Source of the DNA: Lachnospiraceae bacterium
Lineage (GTDB): Bacteria > Bacillota > Clostridia > Lachnospirales > Lachnospiraceae
Reading direction: 5' to 3'
DNA length: 64,000 bases
Assembly: GCA_015056815.1 (NCBI GenBank)
Contig: SVFN01000001.1
Span: 1-64,000, forward strand
Shown here: positions 35,945 to 45,284 of the stretch, piece by piece
How positions within the stretch are numbered: the stretch's first letter is position 1
Layout: the number at the start of each line of letters is the position of its first letter
The notes under the pieces: model-generated
Database searches by the model: none
What the model saw: the letters and a program-made list of their open reading frames with translations, nothing else
What the model was told of the DNA's origin: nothing
Made by a program: the position numbers and the translations under genes

Positions 35945-36880
35945 ATGGATCAGGCAGAAGGGTTAAGAAATATTATCAAAAAGAATAATCTGATGTCAGC
36001 ATCGGCACAACCGGCAGTGAAGCCGCAATACGACCAGACACAATATACGCATCCGCAAAGACCGCTTGCGAGGGTGATCACAGTTACCAGTGGTAAGGGG
36101 GGCGTCGGAAAGAGTAACGTTTCCGTGAATCTGGCTGTACAGATGAAAAAGCGCGGCCTGAGGGTTGTGATACTGGATGCGGATTTCGGTCTTGCAAATA
36201 TAGAGATCATGTTTGGAACAGTGCCGGAGCATAATCTATCAGATCTTATTTATAAAGGCAAGAGTATGAAAGACATCATTACCTGGGGACCGGGAGGAGT
36301 GGGTTTTATTTCCGGAGGATCGGGTATTGCCGGCTTGTCGAATCTGAGCAGGGAGGATTTTACTTATATTGTACAGAATCTTGCGGAGTTGGATACGATC
36401 GCCGATGTGATCATTGTAGATACCGGAGCGGGGATATCCGATGCGGTACTGGAATTTCTGGTCGCAGGAGGGGAGATCATTCTGGTGACAACGCCGGAAC
36501 CGACCTCCATTACAGATTCCTATTCTCTGCTAAAGATGCTGAACAGTCATCCGAGATTCCAAAAGGAATCGGCACAGCTGCGGGTATTGACTAACCGGGT
36601 GGAGTCAGAAAAAGAAGGACGCGCATTATTTGATAAATTGAATGCTGTGGTATCCAAATATCTGAAACTGCCCATGTCACATTTAGGCAGTGTTCCACAG
36701 GATAATCAGCTGGTTAAGGCCGTGCTGCAGCAGACTCCGGTATCCCTGCAAAGTGAGAATGCCAAGTCGACCAGGGCATTTATGGAGATTACGGACAGAC
36801 TTCTGGCGGGAGAGACTGCCTCACAAGTGAAAAAAAGAGGGATTGCGGCCTTTTTTTCTCATATTGTTACAGGAAAATGA
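35945..36880 (+). CDS. flhG: MinD-like ATPase FlhG (YlxH)
   Basis: MinD/ParA-type ATPase that regulates FlhF and flagellum number. The 311-aa protein has the deviant Walker A GKGGVGKSNVSVNLA (about 50-64), the VILDADFGLANIEIMFG motif and VIIVDTGAGISDAVL. The N-terminal 35 residues contain the Gln-rich FlhF-activating-type segment. Tight spacing with flhF supports co-translation. The C-terminus is basic. Confidence 0.94.
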   Translation: MDQAEGLRNIIKKNNLMSASAQPAVKPQYDQTQYTHPQRPLARVITVTSGKGGVGKSNVSVNLAVQMKKRGLRVVILDADFGLANIEIMFGTVPEHNLSDLIYKGKSMKDIITWGPGGVGFISGGSGIAGLSNLSREDFTYIVQNLAELDTIADVIIVDTGAGISDAVLEFLVAGGEIILVTTPEPTSITDSYSLLKMLNSHPRFQKESAQLRVLTNRVESEKEGRALFDKLNAVVSKYLKLPMSHLGSVPQDNQLVKAVLQQTPVSLQSENAKSTRAFMEITDRLLAGETASQVKKRGIAAFFSHIVTGK

Positions 36881-36939
36881 TCCGAAAATAAAAGGTATCT
36901 GATGGATTAAAGAAAAGACATCTAAGAGAGGATTCAATT

Positions 36940-37656
36940 ATGTTGACAAAACTGGTAAGACCCGGAGAAACGGTAGAACTGACAGCTCTGGACAGAACAG
37001 CAAAGAAAGCGACAGAGCAGAGCAGCTACAGGACGAAGATATATGATATTTCAGATGATGAACAACTGGAAATAATGATGCCGATGGAGCAGTCGAAACT
37101 GATCCTGCTTCCGGTGGATGCAGAATATACAATGTGTTTTTATACCCGGAATGGTCTGTATCAGTGCACAGGCAAGGTGATTGACCGATATAAAAACAAC
37201 AGCGTGTATACCCTGCTGTTTGAGGTGACATCGGATATCAAGAAGCATCAGCGAAGGGAATATTACCGCTATTCCTGTATTCTTCCGATCTTTGCCAGGG
37301 ATCTGATGAAGGAAGAACTCGAAGCGATGGCGCGGGGAGAACTGTATATCGAAGAAGGGATACCACTCAGGGAGGCGACCGTGGTAGATATCAGTGGCGG
37401 AGGGATCCGCTTTGTGGGATCCAATCAATATAAGAAGAACAGTGATATTTTCCTGATATTTGAATTGCTTTACCGGGGCAAACCACGCAAATACAAGGTG
37501 ATCGGAAGAGTGTTACGAACCAGGAATATGCCGAATCAGAGTGATTTGTTTGAGCATAGTGTGCAGTATATGAGGATTTCAAAAGAAGCCAGAGAAGAGA
37601 TCATTCAATATATTTTTGAAGAAGAACGTAAAAATCGTAAAAAGGAAAAAGGGTAA
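36940..37656 (+). CDS. c-di-GMP-binding PilZ protein, YcgR type
   Basis: Flagellar brake-type protein of 238 aa. The N-terminal YcgR-like beta domain (about 1-100) is followed by a PilZ domain with the two c-di-GMP contacts: the RxxxR box in HQRREYYRY (about 105-113) and the D-x-S-x-x-G box in VVDISGGGIRF (about 148-158). Both are intact. It is placed between flhG and cheB and ends 5 bp before cheB. It is expected to slow or bias the motor when c-di-GMP is high, by analogy with YcgR/DgrA/MotI. Confidence 0.9.
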   Translation: MLTKLVRPGETVELTALDRTAKKATEQSSYRTKIYDISDDEQLEIMMPMEQSKLILLPVDAEYTMCFYTRNGLYQCTGKVIDRYKNNSVYTLLFEVTSDIKKHQRREYYRYSCILPIFARDLMKEELEAMARGELYIEEGIPLREATVVDISGGGIRFVGSNQYKKNSDIFLIFELLYRGKPRKYKVIGRVLRTRNMPNQSDLFEHSVQYMRISKEAREEIIQYIFEEERKNRKKEKG

Positions 37657-37661
37657 GGGTT

Positions 37662-38747
37662 ATGAAGAAAAAAATACTTGTTGCAGATGACTCTGCACTT
37701 ATGAGAAGAATAGTATGTGATATAATTAACTCAGATGATCGATTTGAAGTGGCGGACATGGCGACAAACGGTCTGGAAGTCGTGGAACTTTTATCAAAAA
37801 AATCCTATGATGCAGTCATTCTGGATGTTGTGATGCCGCAGATGGACGGATTATCAGTCCTCAAAGAACTGAATAAGCGGAAGATCAGTGCGAAGGTGAT
37901 CATGAATTCCACATTGACCAAAGAGGGTGCGAATGTGACAATGCAGGCACTGGAAGAAGGTGCGCTGGAGTTTGTGCATAAGCCCAACGGTATTCTGGAC
38001 GTCAGAGGTGAGAATTACCGTCAGACTTTCCTTTCGGTATTGGAAGGCGTATGTTTCCAGGTTGGAAGGGCAAAAAGCGGTACTTCAGCTGCAGTCAGAA
38101 GAACGGAGGTATCTGCAGCAAGGACACCGATCGTCAACAAGCCGTCTACTGTCAAAGGGAAGAAGATCCTTGCGATTGCCAGCAGTACCGGTGGACCCAA
38201 AGCGCTTCATGAAGTGATCCCGAAACTTCCGGCCAATCTGAATGCGCCGGTGCTTTTGGTACAGCATATGCCGGCCGGATTTACGGCATCTTTGGCGGAA
38301 AGGCTGAATGCGATCAGCGCCCTGACGGTTAAGGAGGCTGAGGAGGGAGACATTCTTAGAAACGGTTGTGTCTATATCGCCAAGGGTGGTTCCCACATGA
38401 AGATCGTCCGCAAAAACAGAGACTATCAGATCACACTGACAAACGAACCTACGAGAGAGGGTGTCAGACCTTGTGCCAACTATATGTATGAATCATTGGC
38501 AGACTCGGATTTCGAAGAAATCTGCTGTGTAGTGATGACCGGTATGGGAGCTGATGGCACAGAGGGTATCATCAATCTGCAGAAGACGAAGAGGGTACAT
38601 GTTATAGCACAGTCGGAAGAAACATGCGCAGTCTATGGCATGCCCAGAAGCGTTGTGAACAAAGGACTGGCGAACGAGGTACTTCCGTTGGGAGAACTTG
38701 CACAGGCCGCGACAAAAAACGTGGGGGGTAAAATAGTATGGATGTAA
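37662..38747 (+). CDS. cheB: Chemotaxis methylesterase/deamidase CheB
   Basis: Removes methyl groups from receptors to drive adaptation. The 361-aa protein has an N-terminal receiver domain with D9-D10 and phosphoacceptor D55 (VILDVVMPQMDG), a linker, and a C-terminal esterase with the Ser-His-Asp triad in IASSTGGPKAL, LVQHMPAGFT and MTGMGADGTEGI. It overlaps the cheA start by 10 bp. The usual partner methyltransferase cheR is not in the window. Confidence 0.96.
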   Translation: MKKKILVADDSALMRRIVCDIINSDDRFEVADMATNGLEVVELLSKKSYDAVILDVVMPQMDGLSVLKELNKRKISAKVIMNSTLTKEGANVTMQALEEGALEFVHKPNGILDVRGENYRQTFLSVLEGVCFQVGRAKSGTSAAVRRTEVSAARTPIVNKPSTVKGKKILAIASSTGGPKALHEVIPKLPANLNAPVLLVQHMPAGFTASLAERLNAISALTVKEAEEGDILRNGCVYIAKGGSHMKIVRKNRDYQITLTNEPTREGVRPCANYMYESLADSDFEEICCVVMTGMGADGTEGIINLQKTKRVHVIAQSEETCAVYGMPRSVVNKGLANEVLPLGELAQAATKNVGGKIVWM

Positions 38748-40834
38748 GTCAATATCTTGAGATCTTTCTGGATGAAACCAAAGAGCATTTACAGAGCCTG
38801 AGTGATCAGTTGATGATTCTTGAGCAGGAACCGGAAAATATGGATACGATCAATGAGATCTTTCGTGCAGCTCATTCCCTGAAAGGCATGGCAGGTACGA
38901 TGGGGTATAAGCGCATGCAGAACCTGACTCATGATATGGAGAATGTTTTTTCCGAAGTTCGCAACAGTACGATCAAAGTAGATGGCGCCATGGTGGATGT
39001 TCTGTTCCAGTGTCTGGATGCACTGGAGGAGTATACGGATAATATCCAGAATACTGCCGCAGAAGGTGAAAACGATAATGAGCATCTGATCAAAGCATTG
39101 AACGATATCTTAAACGGTACTTCACAGCAGGATCAGGGTGAAAGCAAACCTGCCGAAGAGGCAGCTGCGCCGGCAGAGACAAAAGCAGAAGGAACAAATG
39201 ACAAGGCCAAATTTCATCAGATCAAACTGGGATCTTCTGAAAAGAGCGTTTTGGAAGAAGCAATTTCTCAGGGCAAGAAGGTCTTCGGCGTTACGGTGTA
39301 TGTGAATGAGAACTGTATCCTGAAGGCTGCGAGAGCATTTCTGGTATTTAAGGCATTGGAGGAACTGGGCGAAGTTCTGGTATCCGAGCCCTCTGCTCAG
39401 GATATTGAAGACGAAAAATTCGAGTTTGATTTTAGCCTGATTTTTGTTACAGACAGTGAGAAGGAAGACGTCAGCAAAGCGATCCTGGATGTTTCAGAGA
39501 TCGAAGATGCGGTAGTAGAGCCGCTGGAGATTGAGGCAGAAGCAGAGCCCGAAGCTCCGAAAGAAGAGAAAAAAGAAGAAAAAACGACGAAACCGGAAAA
39601 GAAAACGACAGAGGTGGCAAAGGCTGATAATAAGAATGCCGGAACAAAACAGGAGAAGAAGCAGCCTGTCGGCAAGCCGATCGCAAACCGTACTGTCAGA
39701 GTGGATATAGAGAAACTGGATGTGCTGATGAATCTTGTCAGCGAGCTGATCATTGCCAAAAACTCACTGGTAGTGGCAACAGCGCAGGATAGTACGGCCG
39801 GAAACGGCGTCAATGAGCACATCGAATATCTGGAGAGCGTGACGACCAATCTTCACGAGTCTGTCATGAAAGTCAGAATGGTGCCGATCGAGTCGGTAGT
39901 GGCGAAGTTCCCGAAGATGATCCGCGATCTGACCAAGAAGCTGGATAAGAAGATGCAGTTATTTATGACTGGTGAAGAGACGGAGCTTGATCGTACCGTG
40001 GTGGATGAGATCGGCGATCCTTTGATGCATCTGTTACGAAACAGTGCCGATCATGGACTGGAGAGTGCGGAAGTACGTAGGGAGAGAGGAAAGCCGGAAG
40101 TTGGTTCCATTTTCCTTGATGCTTATCAGGATGGTAATAACGTAGTTATCGAAGTAAGAGATGACGGTAATGGTATTGATGTTGAGCAGGTAAAGCAAAA
40201 AGCGATCGAGCGTGGTACGATCACAGAAGAGCAGGCTGAGAACATGGCGGATAAAGACATTATTGATCTTTTATTCCTTCCGAGTTTCTCGACAGCGAAA
40301 CAGGTTACGGATGTATCCGGCAGAGGCGTTGGACTGGATGTGGTTAAGTCCAAGATCGAGTCTTTGAGCGGTGAAGTAGAAGTCAAGACCAAGTTAGGTG
40401 TGGGAAGTACCTTTACGATCCGTCTGCCTCTTACCCTTGCGATCATACAGGCACTTATGGTCGTTGTGGGCGGCGAGAAATATGCGATCGCGCTTGGTAC
40501 GATCCAGACGATCGAGGATGTCGAGCCGAAAGAGATTAAATTTGTAGAGAATAAGGAAGTTATGACCTTACGCGGCAACGTACTTCCGATCATCAGACTG
40601 AGTGAGCATCTGGATGTTGCTTCCGCCAAGAGCCCGGAAGATAACCTGACAGTTGTGGTTGTCAAGAAAGGAGACAAGCTTGCAGGTCTTGTAGTAGATG
40701 AGTTGATGGGACAGCAGGAAATCGTTATTAAGTCCTTGGGTAAATACATTAAGAAGAGCAAACTGATCAGCGGTGCTACGATCCTTGGCGATGGTGAGAT
40801 CGCACTGATCATTGATGCCAATGCACTGATTTAG
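38738..40834 (+). CDS. cheA: Chemotaxis histidine kinase CheA
   Basis: Kinase that phosphorylates CheY and CheB in response to receptors. The 698-aa protein has P1 with phosphorylated His46 (FRAAHSLKGMAGT), a P2-like CheY-binding region (about 165-265), an acidic/Lys-rich linker, P3 dimerisation helices, P4 ATPase with HLLRNSADHGLE, DDGNGID and GRGVGLDVVKS, and a P5 CheW-like domain. The domain order is complete. Confidence 0.97.
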   Translation: MDVSQYLEIFLDETKEHLQSLSDQLMILEQEPENMDTINEIFRAAHSLKGMAGTMGYKRMQNLTHDMENVFSEVRNSTIKVDGAMVDVLFQCLDALEEYTDNIQNTAAEGENDNEHLIKALNDILNGTSQQDQGESKPAEEAAAPAETKAEGTNDKAKFHQIKLGSSEKSVLEEAISQGKKVFGVTVYVNENCILKAARAFLVFKALEELGEVLVSEPSAQDIEDEKFEFDFSLIFVTDSEKEDVSKAILDVSEIEDAVVEPLEIEAEAEPEAPKEEKKEEKTTKPEKKTTEVAKADNKNAGTKQEKKQPVGKPIANRTVRVDIEKLDVLMNLVSELIIAKNSLVVATAQDSTAGNGVNEHIEYLESVTTNLHESVMKVRMVPIESVVAKFPKMIRDLTKKLDKKMQLFMTGEETELDRTVVDEIGDPLMHLLRNSADHGLESAEVRRERGKPEVGSIFLDAYQDGNNVVIEVRDDGNGIDVEQVKQKAIERGTITEEQAENMADKDIIDLLFLPSFSTAKQVTDVSGRGVGLDVVKSKIESLSGEVEVKTKLGVGSTFTIRLPLTLAIIQALMVVVGGEKYAIALGTIQTIEDVEPKEIKFVENKEVMTLRGNVLPIIRLSEHLDVASAKSPEDNLTVVVVKKGDKLAGLVVDELMGQQEIVIKSLGKYIKKSKLISGATILGDGEIALIIDANALI

Positions 40835-40854
40835 GGTAGAGGAGGACAGAAGCG

Positions 40855-41316
40855 ATGGAAGAATTAAATGTAATCAGCGAAACGACTCAATATATTGTAG
40901 TAGATCTTGGAGAGGAACAGTATGGGATCGATATCCGACATATAGATAATATTGTACGTATGCAGAGGATCACACGGGTTCCCAAGGTGCAAAGGGAGAT
41001 CAAGGGCGTGATCAATCTTCGCGGCGAGGTGATTCCGGTCGTGAGTATCCGGATCAAGATGAATCTGGCAGAGGATGAGATTACGAAGAATACACGTATT
41101 ATCATTGTGAAACTGGATAATGGAGACTGTATCGGTGTGATCGTGGATAATGTGAAGGAAGTTGTGACACTGGATACTTCACAGATTGAGAAGGTTTCAT
41201 ACAATTCCAAGGAGAATAAGGTGAGTTACATCAGTGGGATCGGTAAGAGTAATAACCAGCTCATTTCCCTTCTGGATATGAATCTTGTATTTGCAGAGAA
41301 AGATGGAAATGAATAA
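40855..41316 (+). CDS. cheW: Chemotaxis coupling protein CheW
   Basis: Adaptor that links receptors to CheA. The 153-aa protein is a single CheW domain with EEQYGIDIRHIDNIVRM, TRVPKVQREIKGVINLRGEVIPVVSIR and the C-terminal DMNLVF. The length is typical. It lies 20 bp after cheA with a GAGGAGG site. Confidence 0.95.
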   Translation: MEELNVISETTQYIVVDLGEEQYGIDIRHIDNIVRMQRITRVPKVQREIKGVINLRGEVIPVVSIRIKMNLAEDEITKNTRIIIVKLDNGDCIGVIVDNVKEVVTLDTSQIEKVSYNSKENKVSYISGIGKSNNQLISLLDMNLVFAEKDGNE

Positions 41317-41334
41317 AAGCTGAAAGGAGCATAC

Positions 41335-41952
41335 ATGTCAACAATGAATTTGGAAGATATTTCTTCCCAGTACTTTGATGTATTAAAAGAGATTGGCAAT
41401 ATAGGCGCGGGAAATGCAACAACAGCATTATCCCAGCTCTTAAACAGCAAAGTGGATATGATGGTGCCTCAGGTAAGACTGCTGGACTTCGGTGAAGTCG
41501 GTGCCAGCATGGGCGGAGAAGAAAAAGTCATGGCAGGCATTTATCTGATGGTAGAAGGAGATATTACCGGAAGCATCATGTTTTTGCTGGATGAGAAAGC
41601 GGCACATCTTCTGGTAGCAAAATTGATGGGAATCGAAGGTACGATCGAGGGTGAATTGGATGAAATACAGCTTTCTGCATTGAAAGAGATCGGCAATATC
41701 ATTACAGGAGCTTACCTGAATGCCCTTTCCATGCTGACCAATATGAAGATTTACCCATCCATTCCGGACCTGTGTATTGATATGGCAGGTGCGATACTAA
41801 GCGTTCCTGCGATCGAATTTGGAGCTGTGGGTGATAAGATTCTTCTGATTCAGACACAGTTTACGGATGAAGTGGAACTGGACGGATTCTTTGTACTTGT
41901 GCCGGATCCGGAGTCTTATCATAAGATAATGGCTTCACTGGGGATGGCATGA
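41335..41952 (+). CDS. cheC: CheY-P phosphatase CheC
   Basis: Dephosphorylates CheY-P and is stimulated by CheD. The 205-aa protein has two active-site helices with the E-x2-N pattern: LKEIGNIGAGNATTALSQLL and LKEIGNIITGAYLNALS. Both Glu/Asn pairs are intact, so both sites may be active. cheC-cheD adjacency mirrors their physical interaction in Bacillus and Thermotoga. Confidence 0.94.
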   Translation: MSTMNLEDISSQYFDVLKEIGNIGAGNATTALSQLLNSKVDMMVPQVRLLDFGEVGASMGGEEKVMAGIYLMVEGDITGSIMFLLDEKAAHLLVAKLMGIEGTIEGELDEIQLSALKEIGNIITGAYLNALSMLTNMKIYPSIPDLCIDMAGAILSVPAIEFGAVGDKILLIQTQFTDEVELDGFFVLVPDPESYHKIMASLGMA

Positions 41953-41990
41953 TAACGGGATATTACTATGAACGATGAGAGAGCGATAGT

Positions 41991-42476
41991 ATGGGCAAAG
42001 AGATAAAAGTGGGAATGGCAGATTTAAAAGTATGTGTAAGTCCTGATGCGTTGATCACGCTGGGACTGGGTTCCTGTGTCGGGATTGCCATCAGGGATCC
42101 GTCTACTAAGATTGGGGGACTTGCTCATGTTATGTTGCCGGACAGTACGCAGATCAAGGATAATTCGAATATATATAAGTTCGCAGATACCGGGATCGCT
42201 GAGCTGGTAAGGCAGATGGTCGCGAAGGGGGCGAATAAGGCACGCATGGAGGCAAAGATTGCCGGCGGAGCGCAGATGTTCGCATTTCAGAGTAATAATG
42301 CGCTTACAAGAGTAGGTGAGCGCAATGTGGAAGCGACCAAGAAAAAATTGAAAGAACTGAATATCCGGATCCTGGCAGAAGATACCGGTCAGAATTTCGG
42401 ACGTACGGTCATTTATTATCCGGAAAGCGGAGAATTTGTGATCAGGGCAGTCGGAAAGGCGTCGTATACGATCTGA
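41991..42476 (+). CDS. cheD: Chemoreceptor glutamine deamidase CheD
   Basis: Deamidates receptor glutamines and modulates CheC. The 161-aa protein has the catalytic Cys in LGLGSCVGIAIRD and His in GGLAHVMLP, plus the ERNVEATKKKLKELNI segment. Its TGA overlaps the ATG of the following membrane protein gene (ATGA), so the two are translationally coupled. Confidence 0.95.
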   Translation: MGKEIKVGMADLKVCVSPDALITLGLGSCVGIAIRDPSTKIGGLAHVMLPDSTQIKDNSNIYKFADTGIAELVRQMVAKGANKARMEAKIAGGAQMFAFQSNNALTRVGERNVEATKKKLKELNIRILAEDTGQNFGRTVIYYPESGEFVIRAVGKASYTI

Positions 42477-42763
42477 TGAAAACGAAAAGAATACCGGCAA
42501 TCCTTATGCTGTTTGCCGGGAGCATTACGAGTATTATTGCATATATACTTCATTATCCGCTGCATTCCATGTTGTGGGCTCTTTTGATCACACTGGTGGT
42601 GTTTTATCTGATCGGTGCAGTGATCGCATTTTTGCTGGATCGTTTTGAAAAAGAGAATGAGGAGCATATGGCGGCTGAGGAAGCGGCGAAGGAAGAAGAA
42701 ATATCTTCCGAGGGAAATGTGGTGGAAAAGGAAGCAATACCGGAGGAAGAAATGAGCGAATAG
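42476..42763 (+). CDS. Two-TM protein of unknown function, coupled to cheD
   Basis: I do not recognise this 95-aa protein. It begins with basic residues, then two predicted TM helices (about 8-25 and 31-53) with a very short loop, and ends in an acidic, Glu-rich cytoplasmic tail of about 40 residues. The start overlaps the cheD stop by 1 bp, so it is made with CheD and upstream of the sigma factor. No matching gene sits here in the Bacillus operon. A membrane adaptor role in motility is only inferred. Confidence 0.8.
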   Translation: MKTKRIPAILMLFAGSITSIIAYILHYPLHSMLWALLITLVVFYLIGAVIAFLLDRFEKENEEHMAAEEAAKEEEISSEGNVVEKEAIPEEEMSE

Positions 42764-42776
42764 AAGAGGGGATGGT

Positions 42777-42809
42777 CTGTCATCCTGCGGCTAAGTGTCA
42801 GGATGGCAG
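42777..42809 (+). promoter_or_regulatory. Hairpin between the two-TM gene and fliA
   Basis: CTGTCATCCTG and CAGGATGGCAG pair over 11 positions with one G-U, loop 11 nt, and no T tract. It lies 46 bp before the fliA ATG within the operon. It may be an mRNA processing or stability element that tunes sigma factor output. Confidence 0.45.
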
Positions 42810-42854
42810 GCTGTATGACTTTTCATTGCGATTCGCCGGAGCCGGAGGCAGACT

Positions 42855-43628
42855 ATGGATGAGATAGCAAGAAAGCGTATGTGGGTGGAGTATTCCAATA
42901 CAGGGAGTACTTCTATTAGGGAAAAAATCATACTGGAATATGCGCCGCTTGTGAAAATAGTGGCAGGAAGACTGCACATGTATCTGGGATATAATGTGGA
43001 GTATGATGATCTGGTAAGTTATGGGATATTCGGACTGATTGATGCAATTGACCGGTTTGATCATTCGAAGGAAATCAAATTTGAAACCTATGCGAGTTTG
43101 CGCATCAGAGGAGCAATTTTAGATCAGATCCGGAAGATGGACTGGATTCCGAGGACCATCCGTCAGAAACAGAAAAAGATCGATCTGGTAATCAAGGAAA
43201 TTGAAGCGGCAACCGGACGAAGTGCCACAGATGAAGAGATAGCGAGCAAGCTGGAAATTTCGGAAGAAGAATATACGGAATGGCAGTCACAGATGAAAGT
43301 GACGGGTGTCGTTTCATTGAATGAATATTTAGAGCAGGGCGGACCGGAGCTTGCGAATGAAAAAGGTAAAAATTCCGGACGGTTCGATGCGCCTGAGGAT
43401 GTAGTGGAGCAGGCAGAACTGAAGGAGAAACTGAAAGATGCACTTACAATTCTGACGGAAAAAGAACAGAAAGTGATCTTGCTGTATTATTATGAGGATC
43501 TTACCCTGAAAGAGATCAGCAATATTCTTGAAGTATCAGAGTCGAGAGTGTCACAGTTACATACTAAGGCACTGCAGAAAATGAAGAAAAAACTGGGGGA
43601 CTATATGGGAATTTTATCCGGACTGTAA
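42855..43628 (+). CDS. fliA: RNA polymerase sigma factor for flagella (sigma-28/SigD)
   Basis: Alternative sigma factor for late flagellar and chemotaxis genes. The 257-aa protein has region 2 (YDDLVSYGIFGLIDAIDRFD), region 3 and a region 4 helix-turn-helix (DLTLKEISNILEVSESRVSQLHTKAL). The WIPRTIRQKQKKID segment is typical of SigD/FliA. GGAGG lies about 7 nt upstream. Its place near the operon end, after cheD, matches sigD of Bacillus. The anti-sigma factor FlgM is not in the window. Confidence 0.97.
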   Translation: MDEIARKRMWVEYSNTGSTSIREKIILEYAPLVKIVAGRLHMYLGYNVEYDDLVSYGIFGLIDAIDRFDHSKEIKFETYASLRIRGAILDQIRKMDWIPRTIRQKQKKIDLVIKEIEAATGRSATDEEIASKLEISEEEYTEWQSQMKVTGVVSLNEYLEQGGPELANEKGKNSGRFDAPEDVVEQAELKEKLKDALTILTEKEQKVILLYYYEDLTLKEISNILEVSESRVSQLHTKALQKMKKKLGDYMGILSGL

Positions 43629-43679
43629 AATGGTATCAGGGGAGTATGTACCAGGAGACTAGAATCAGGAGTGGCTGGA

Positions 43680-45269
43680 ATGAATGGATATTTTCAAATA
43701 GTAGGTACGAAAGAGGCAACATTTGTCAAACTGTTTCCACCGCTGGATGGCGGAGAGACAATAGATGTAAATGAACTTACGGATTATCTGCACAGGCAGG
43801 GGCTGGAAGAGATAGACACAGCCCTTCTTTATGCTGTTCTTAAGAATTTTCACTCAGAGCAGGTTGTAAAGGTTGGAAAGCCTCTGGGATATCTGGTGAG
43901 AGAATCCATGCAGATTAAGTGCAGTGAGGACAAGATGACTGTTTCTGCACGTTTTTATCCGCCGCAGGAAGGCGGAGAACGGATGAACGTACAGGAGATC
44001 ATACTGGATCTTCAGGCAAAAGGGATCAGAGGCAGGCTGGAGCTTGCCGGAATGGAGCAGTGGGTAAAGAATCCGGAATATTGTACGGATATTCTGCTTG
44101 TAAGAGGGACTCCGCCTGTGCAGGGGAAAGATGCCAGGATCGAGTATTCATTCCGTACCAAGCTGGATATGAGTCCCAAAAGAAATCCGGACGGATCGGT
44201 AGATTTCCATAATCTGAATACGATCTGTCATTGTAAAAAGGGAGACGTGCTGGCAACTTTGATCCGGGAAGAAAAAGGCGAACCGGGATATGATGTTTAT
44301 GGTGAAAAGATTAAGCCCAGGGATGTAAAGACCAAAAAACTGAAATTTGGTAATAATATAGCATTATCGGAGGATGAAACCACGATCACATCCCTGATCG
44401 ATGGTCATGTCTCTTTGGTTACGGATAAAGTTTTTGTATCCGATGTCTATGAACTGGAAAATGTCGGACCGTCTACAGGCAATATCGACGCAGAGGGCAG
44501 CGTTTTGGTAAATGGAAATGTCCAGACAGGATATTCCATCAAAGCAAAAGGAAATGTGGTCGTCAATGGCGTAGTGGAAGGCGCTCTGGTGGAAGCTGGA
44601 GGAGATATCGTTCTGACCCGTGGCATGAATGGAATGGGGAAGGGCGTTTTAAAAGCCGGAGGAAGTATTATCTCCAAATTTTTTGAGAACAGCAGTATTT
44701 ACAGCGGAAGTTATGTGGAAGCAGATTCCATGCTGCACAGTAATGTGGTGGCACAGACCTATATCATGGTTGACGGACGCAAGGGATTTATTGTGGGAGG
44801 AAGTGTGCATGCGACAGATAAGATCAGCTGCAAGACACTTGGAAGTCCCATGGGAACGGATACATTTATAGAGGTAGGGATTGACCCGGAACAGAAGCAG
44901 CGCTATCAGGAGTTGCGTAAGGAGATCATGAGTACGGAGAAAAACATCCGGCAGATACAGCCGATCATTTTGAATCTTTCCCAGAAAGTAAAGGCAGGAG
45001 CGGCATTGACCAAAGAACAGGTGCAATATCTGAAGACCCTTATGGAAACGAATGCAAAACTTACGAAATATCTGGAAGAATGCGAAGAAGAGTATGATCG
45101 TATGGATGAACAGATCACCGGAGTGGACAATGCCTGTGTGATGGTAAAAGAAGATGCTTATGCGGGGGCAAAGATTACAGTCAGGGATGTGTCACTGGTG
45201 CTGAAGGATACCAGGAGCCACTGCAGATTTGTATATGAAAGAGGCGAAGTGAAAGAAACTTCCTATTAG
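43680..45269 (+). CDS. fapA: FapA family protein (DUF342)
   Basis: Flagellar assembly protein A family. The product (about 529 aa) has an N-terminal alpha/beta portion, the DUF342 region (GTPPVQGKDARIEY near 145-160, then KPRDVKTKKLKFGNNI), a right-handed beta-helix of regularly spaced G-x-V/I turns (about 255-385) and a C-terminal coiled coil (about 400-480). ATG 43680 has AGGAG 8 nt upstream, better than GTG 43671. In other bacteria FapA affects MinD-like FlhG and flagellum polarity. Function here is inferred from the family. Confidence 0.88.
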   Translation: MNGYFQIVGTKEATFVKLFPPLDGGETIDVNELTDYLHRQGLEEIDTALLYAVLKNFHSEQVVKVGKPLGYLVRESMQIKCSEDKMTVSARFYPPQEGGERMNVQEIILDLQAKGIRGRLELAGMEQWVKNPEYCTDILLVRGTPPVQGKDARIEYSFRTKLDMSPKRNPDGSVDFHNLNTICHCKKGDVLATLIREEKGEPGYDVYGEKIKPRDVKTKKLKFGNNIALSEDETTITSLIDGHVSLVTDKVFVSDVYELENVGPSTGNIDAEGSVLVNGNVQTGYSIKAKGNVVVNGVVEGALVEAGGDIVLTRGMNGMGKGVLKAGGSIISKFFENSSIYSGSYVEADSMLHSNVVAQTYIMVDGRKGFIVGGSVHATDKISCKTLGSPMGTDTFIEVGIDPEQKQRYQELRKEIMSTEKNIRQIQPIILNLSQKVKAGAALTKEQVQYLKTLMETNAKLTKYLEECEEEYDRMDEQITGVDNACVMVKEDAYAGAKITVRDVSLVLKDTRSHCRFVYERGEVKETSY

Positions 45270-45284
45270 AAGGAGTGATGTGAT

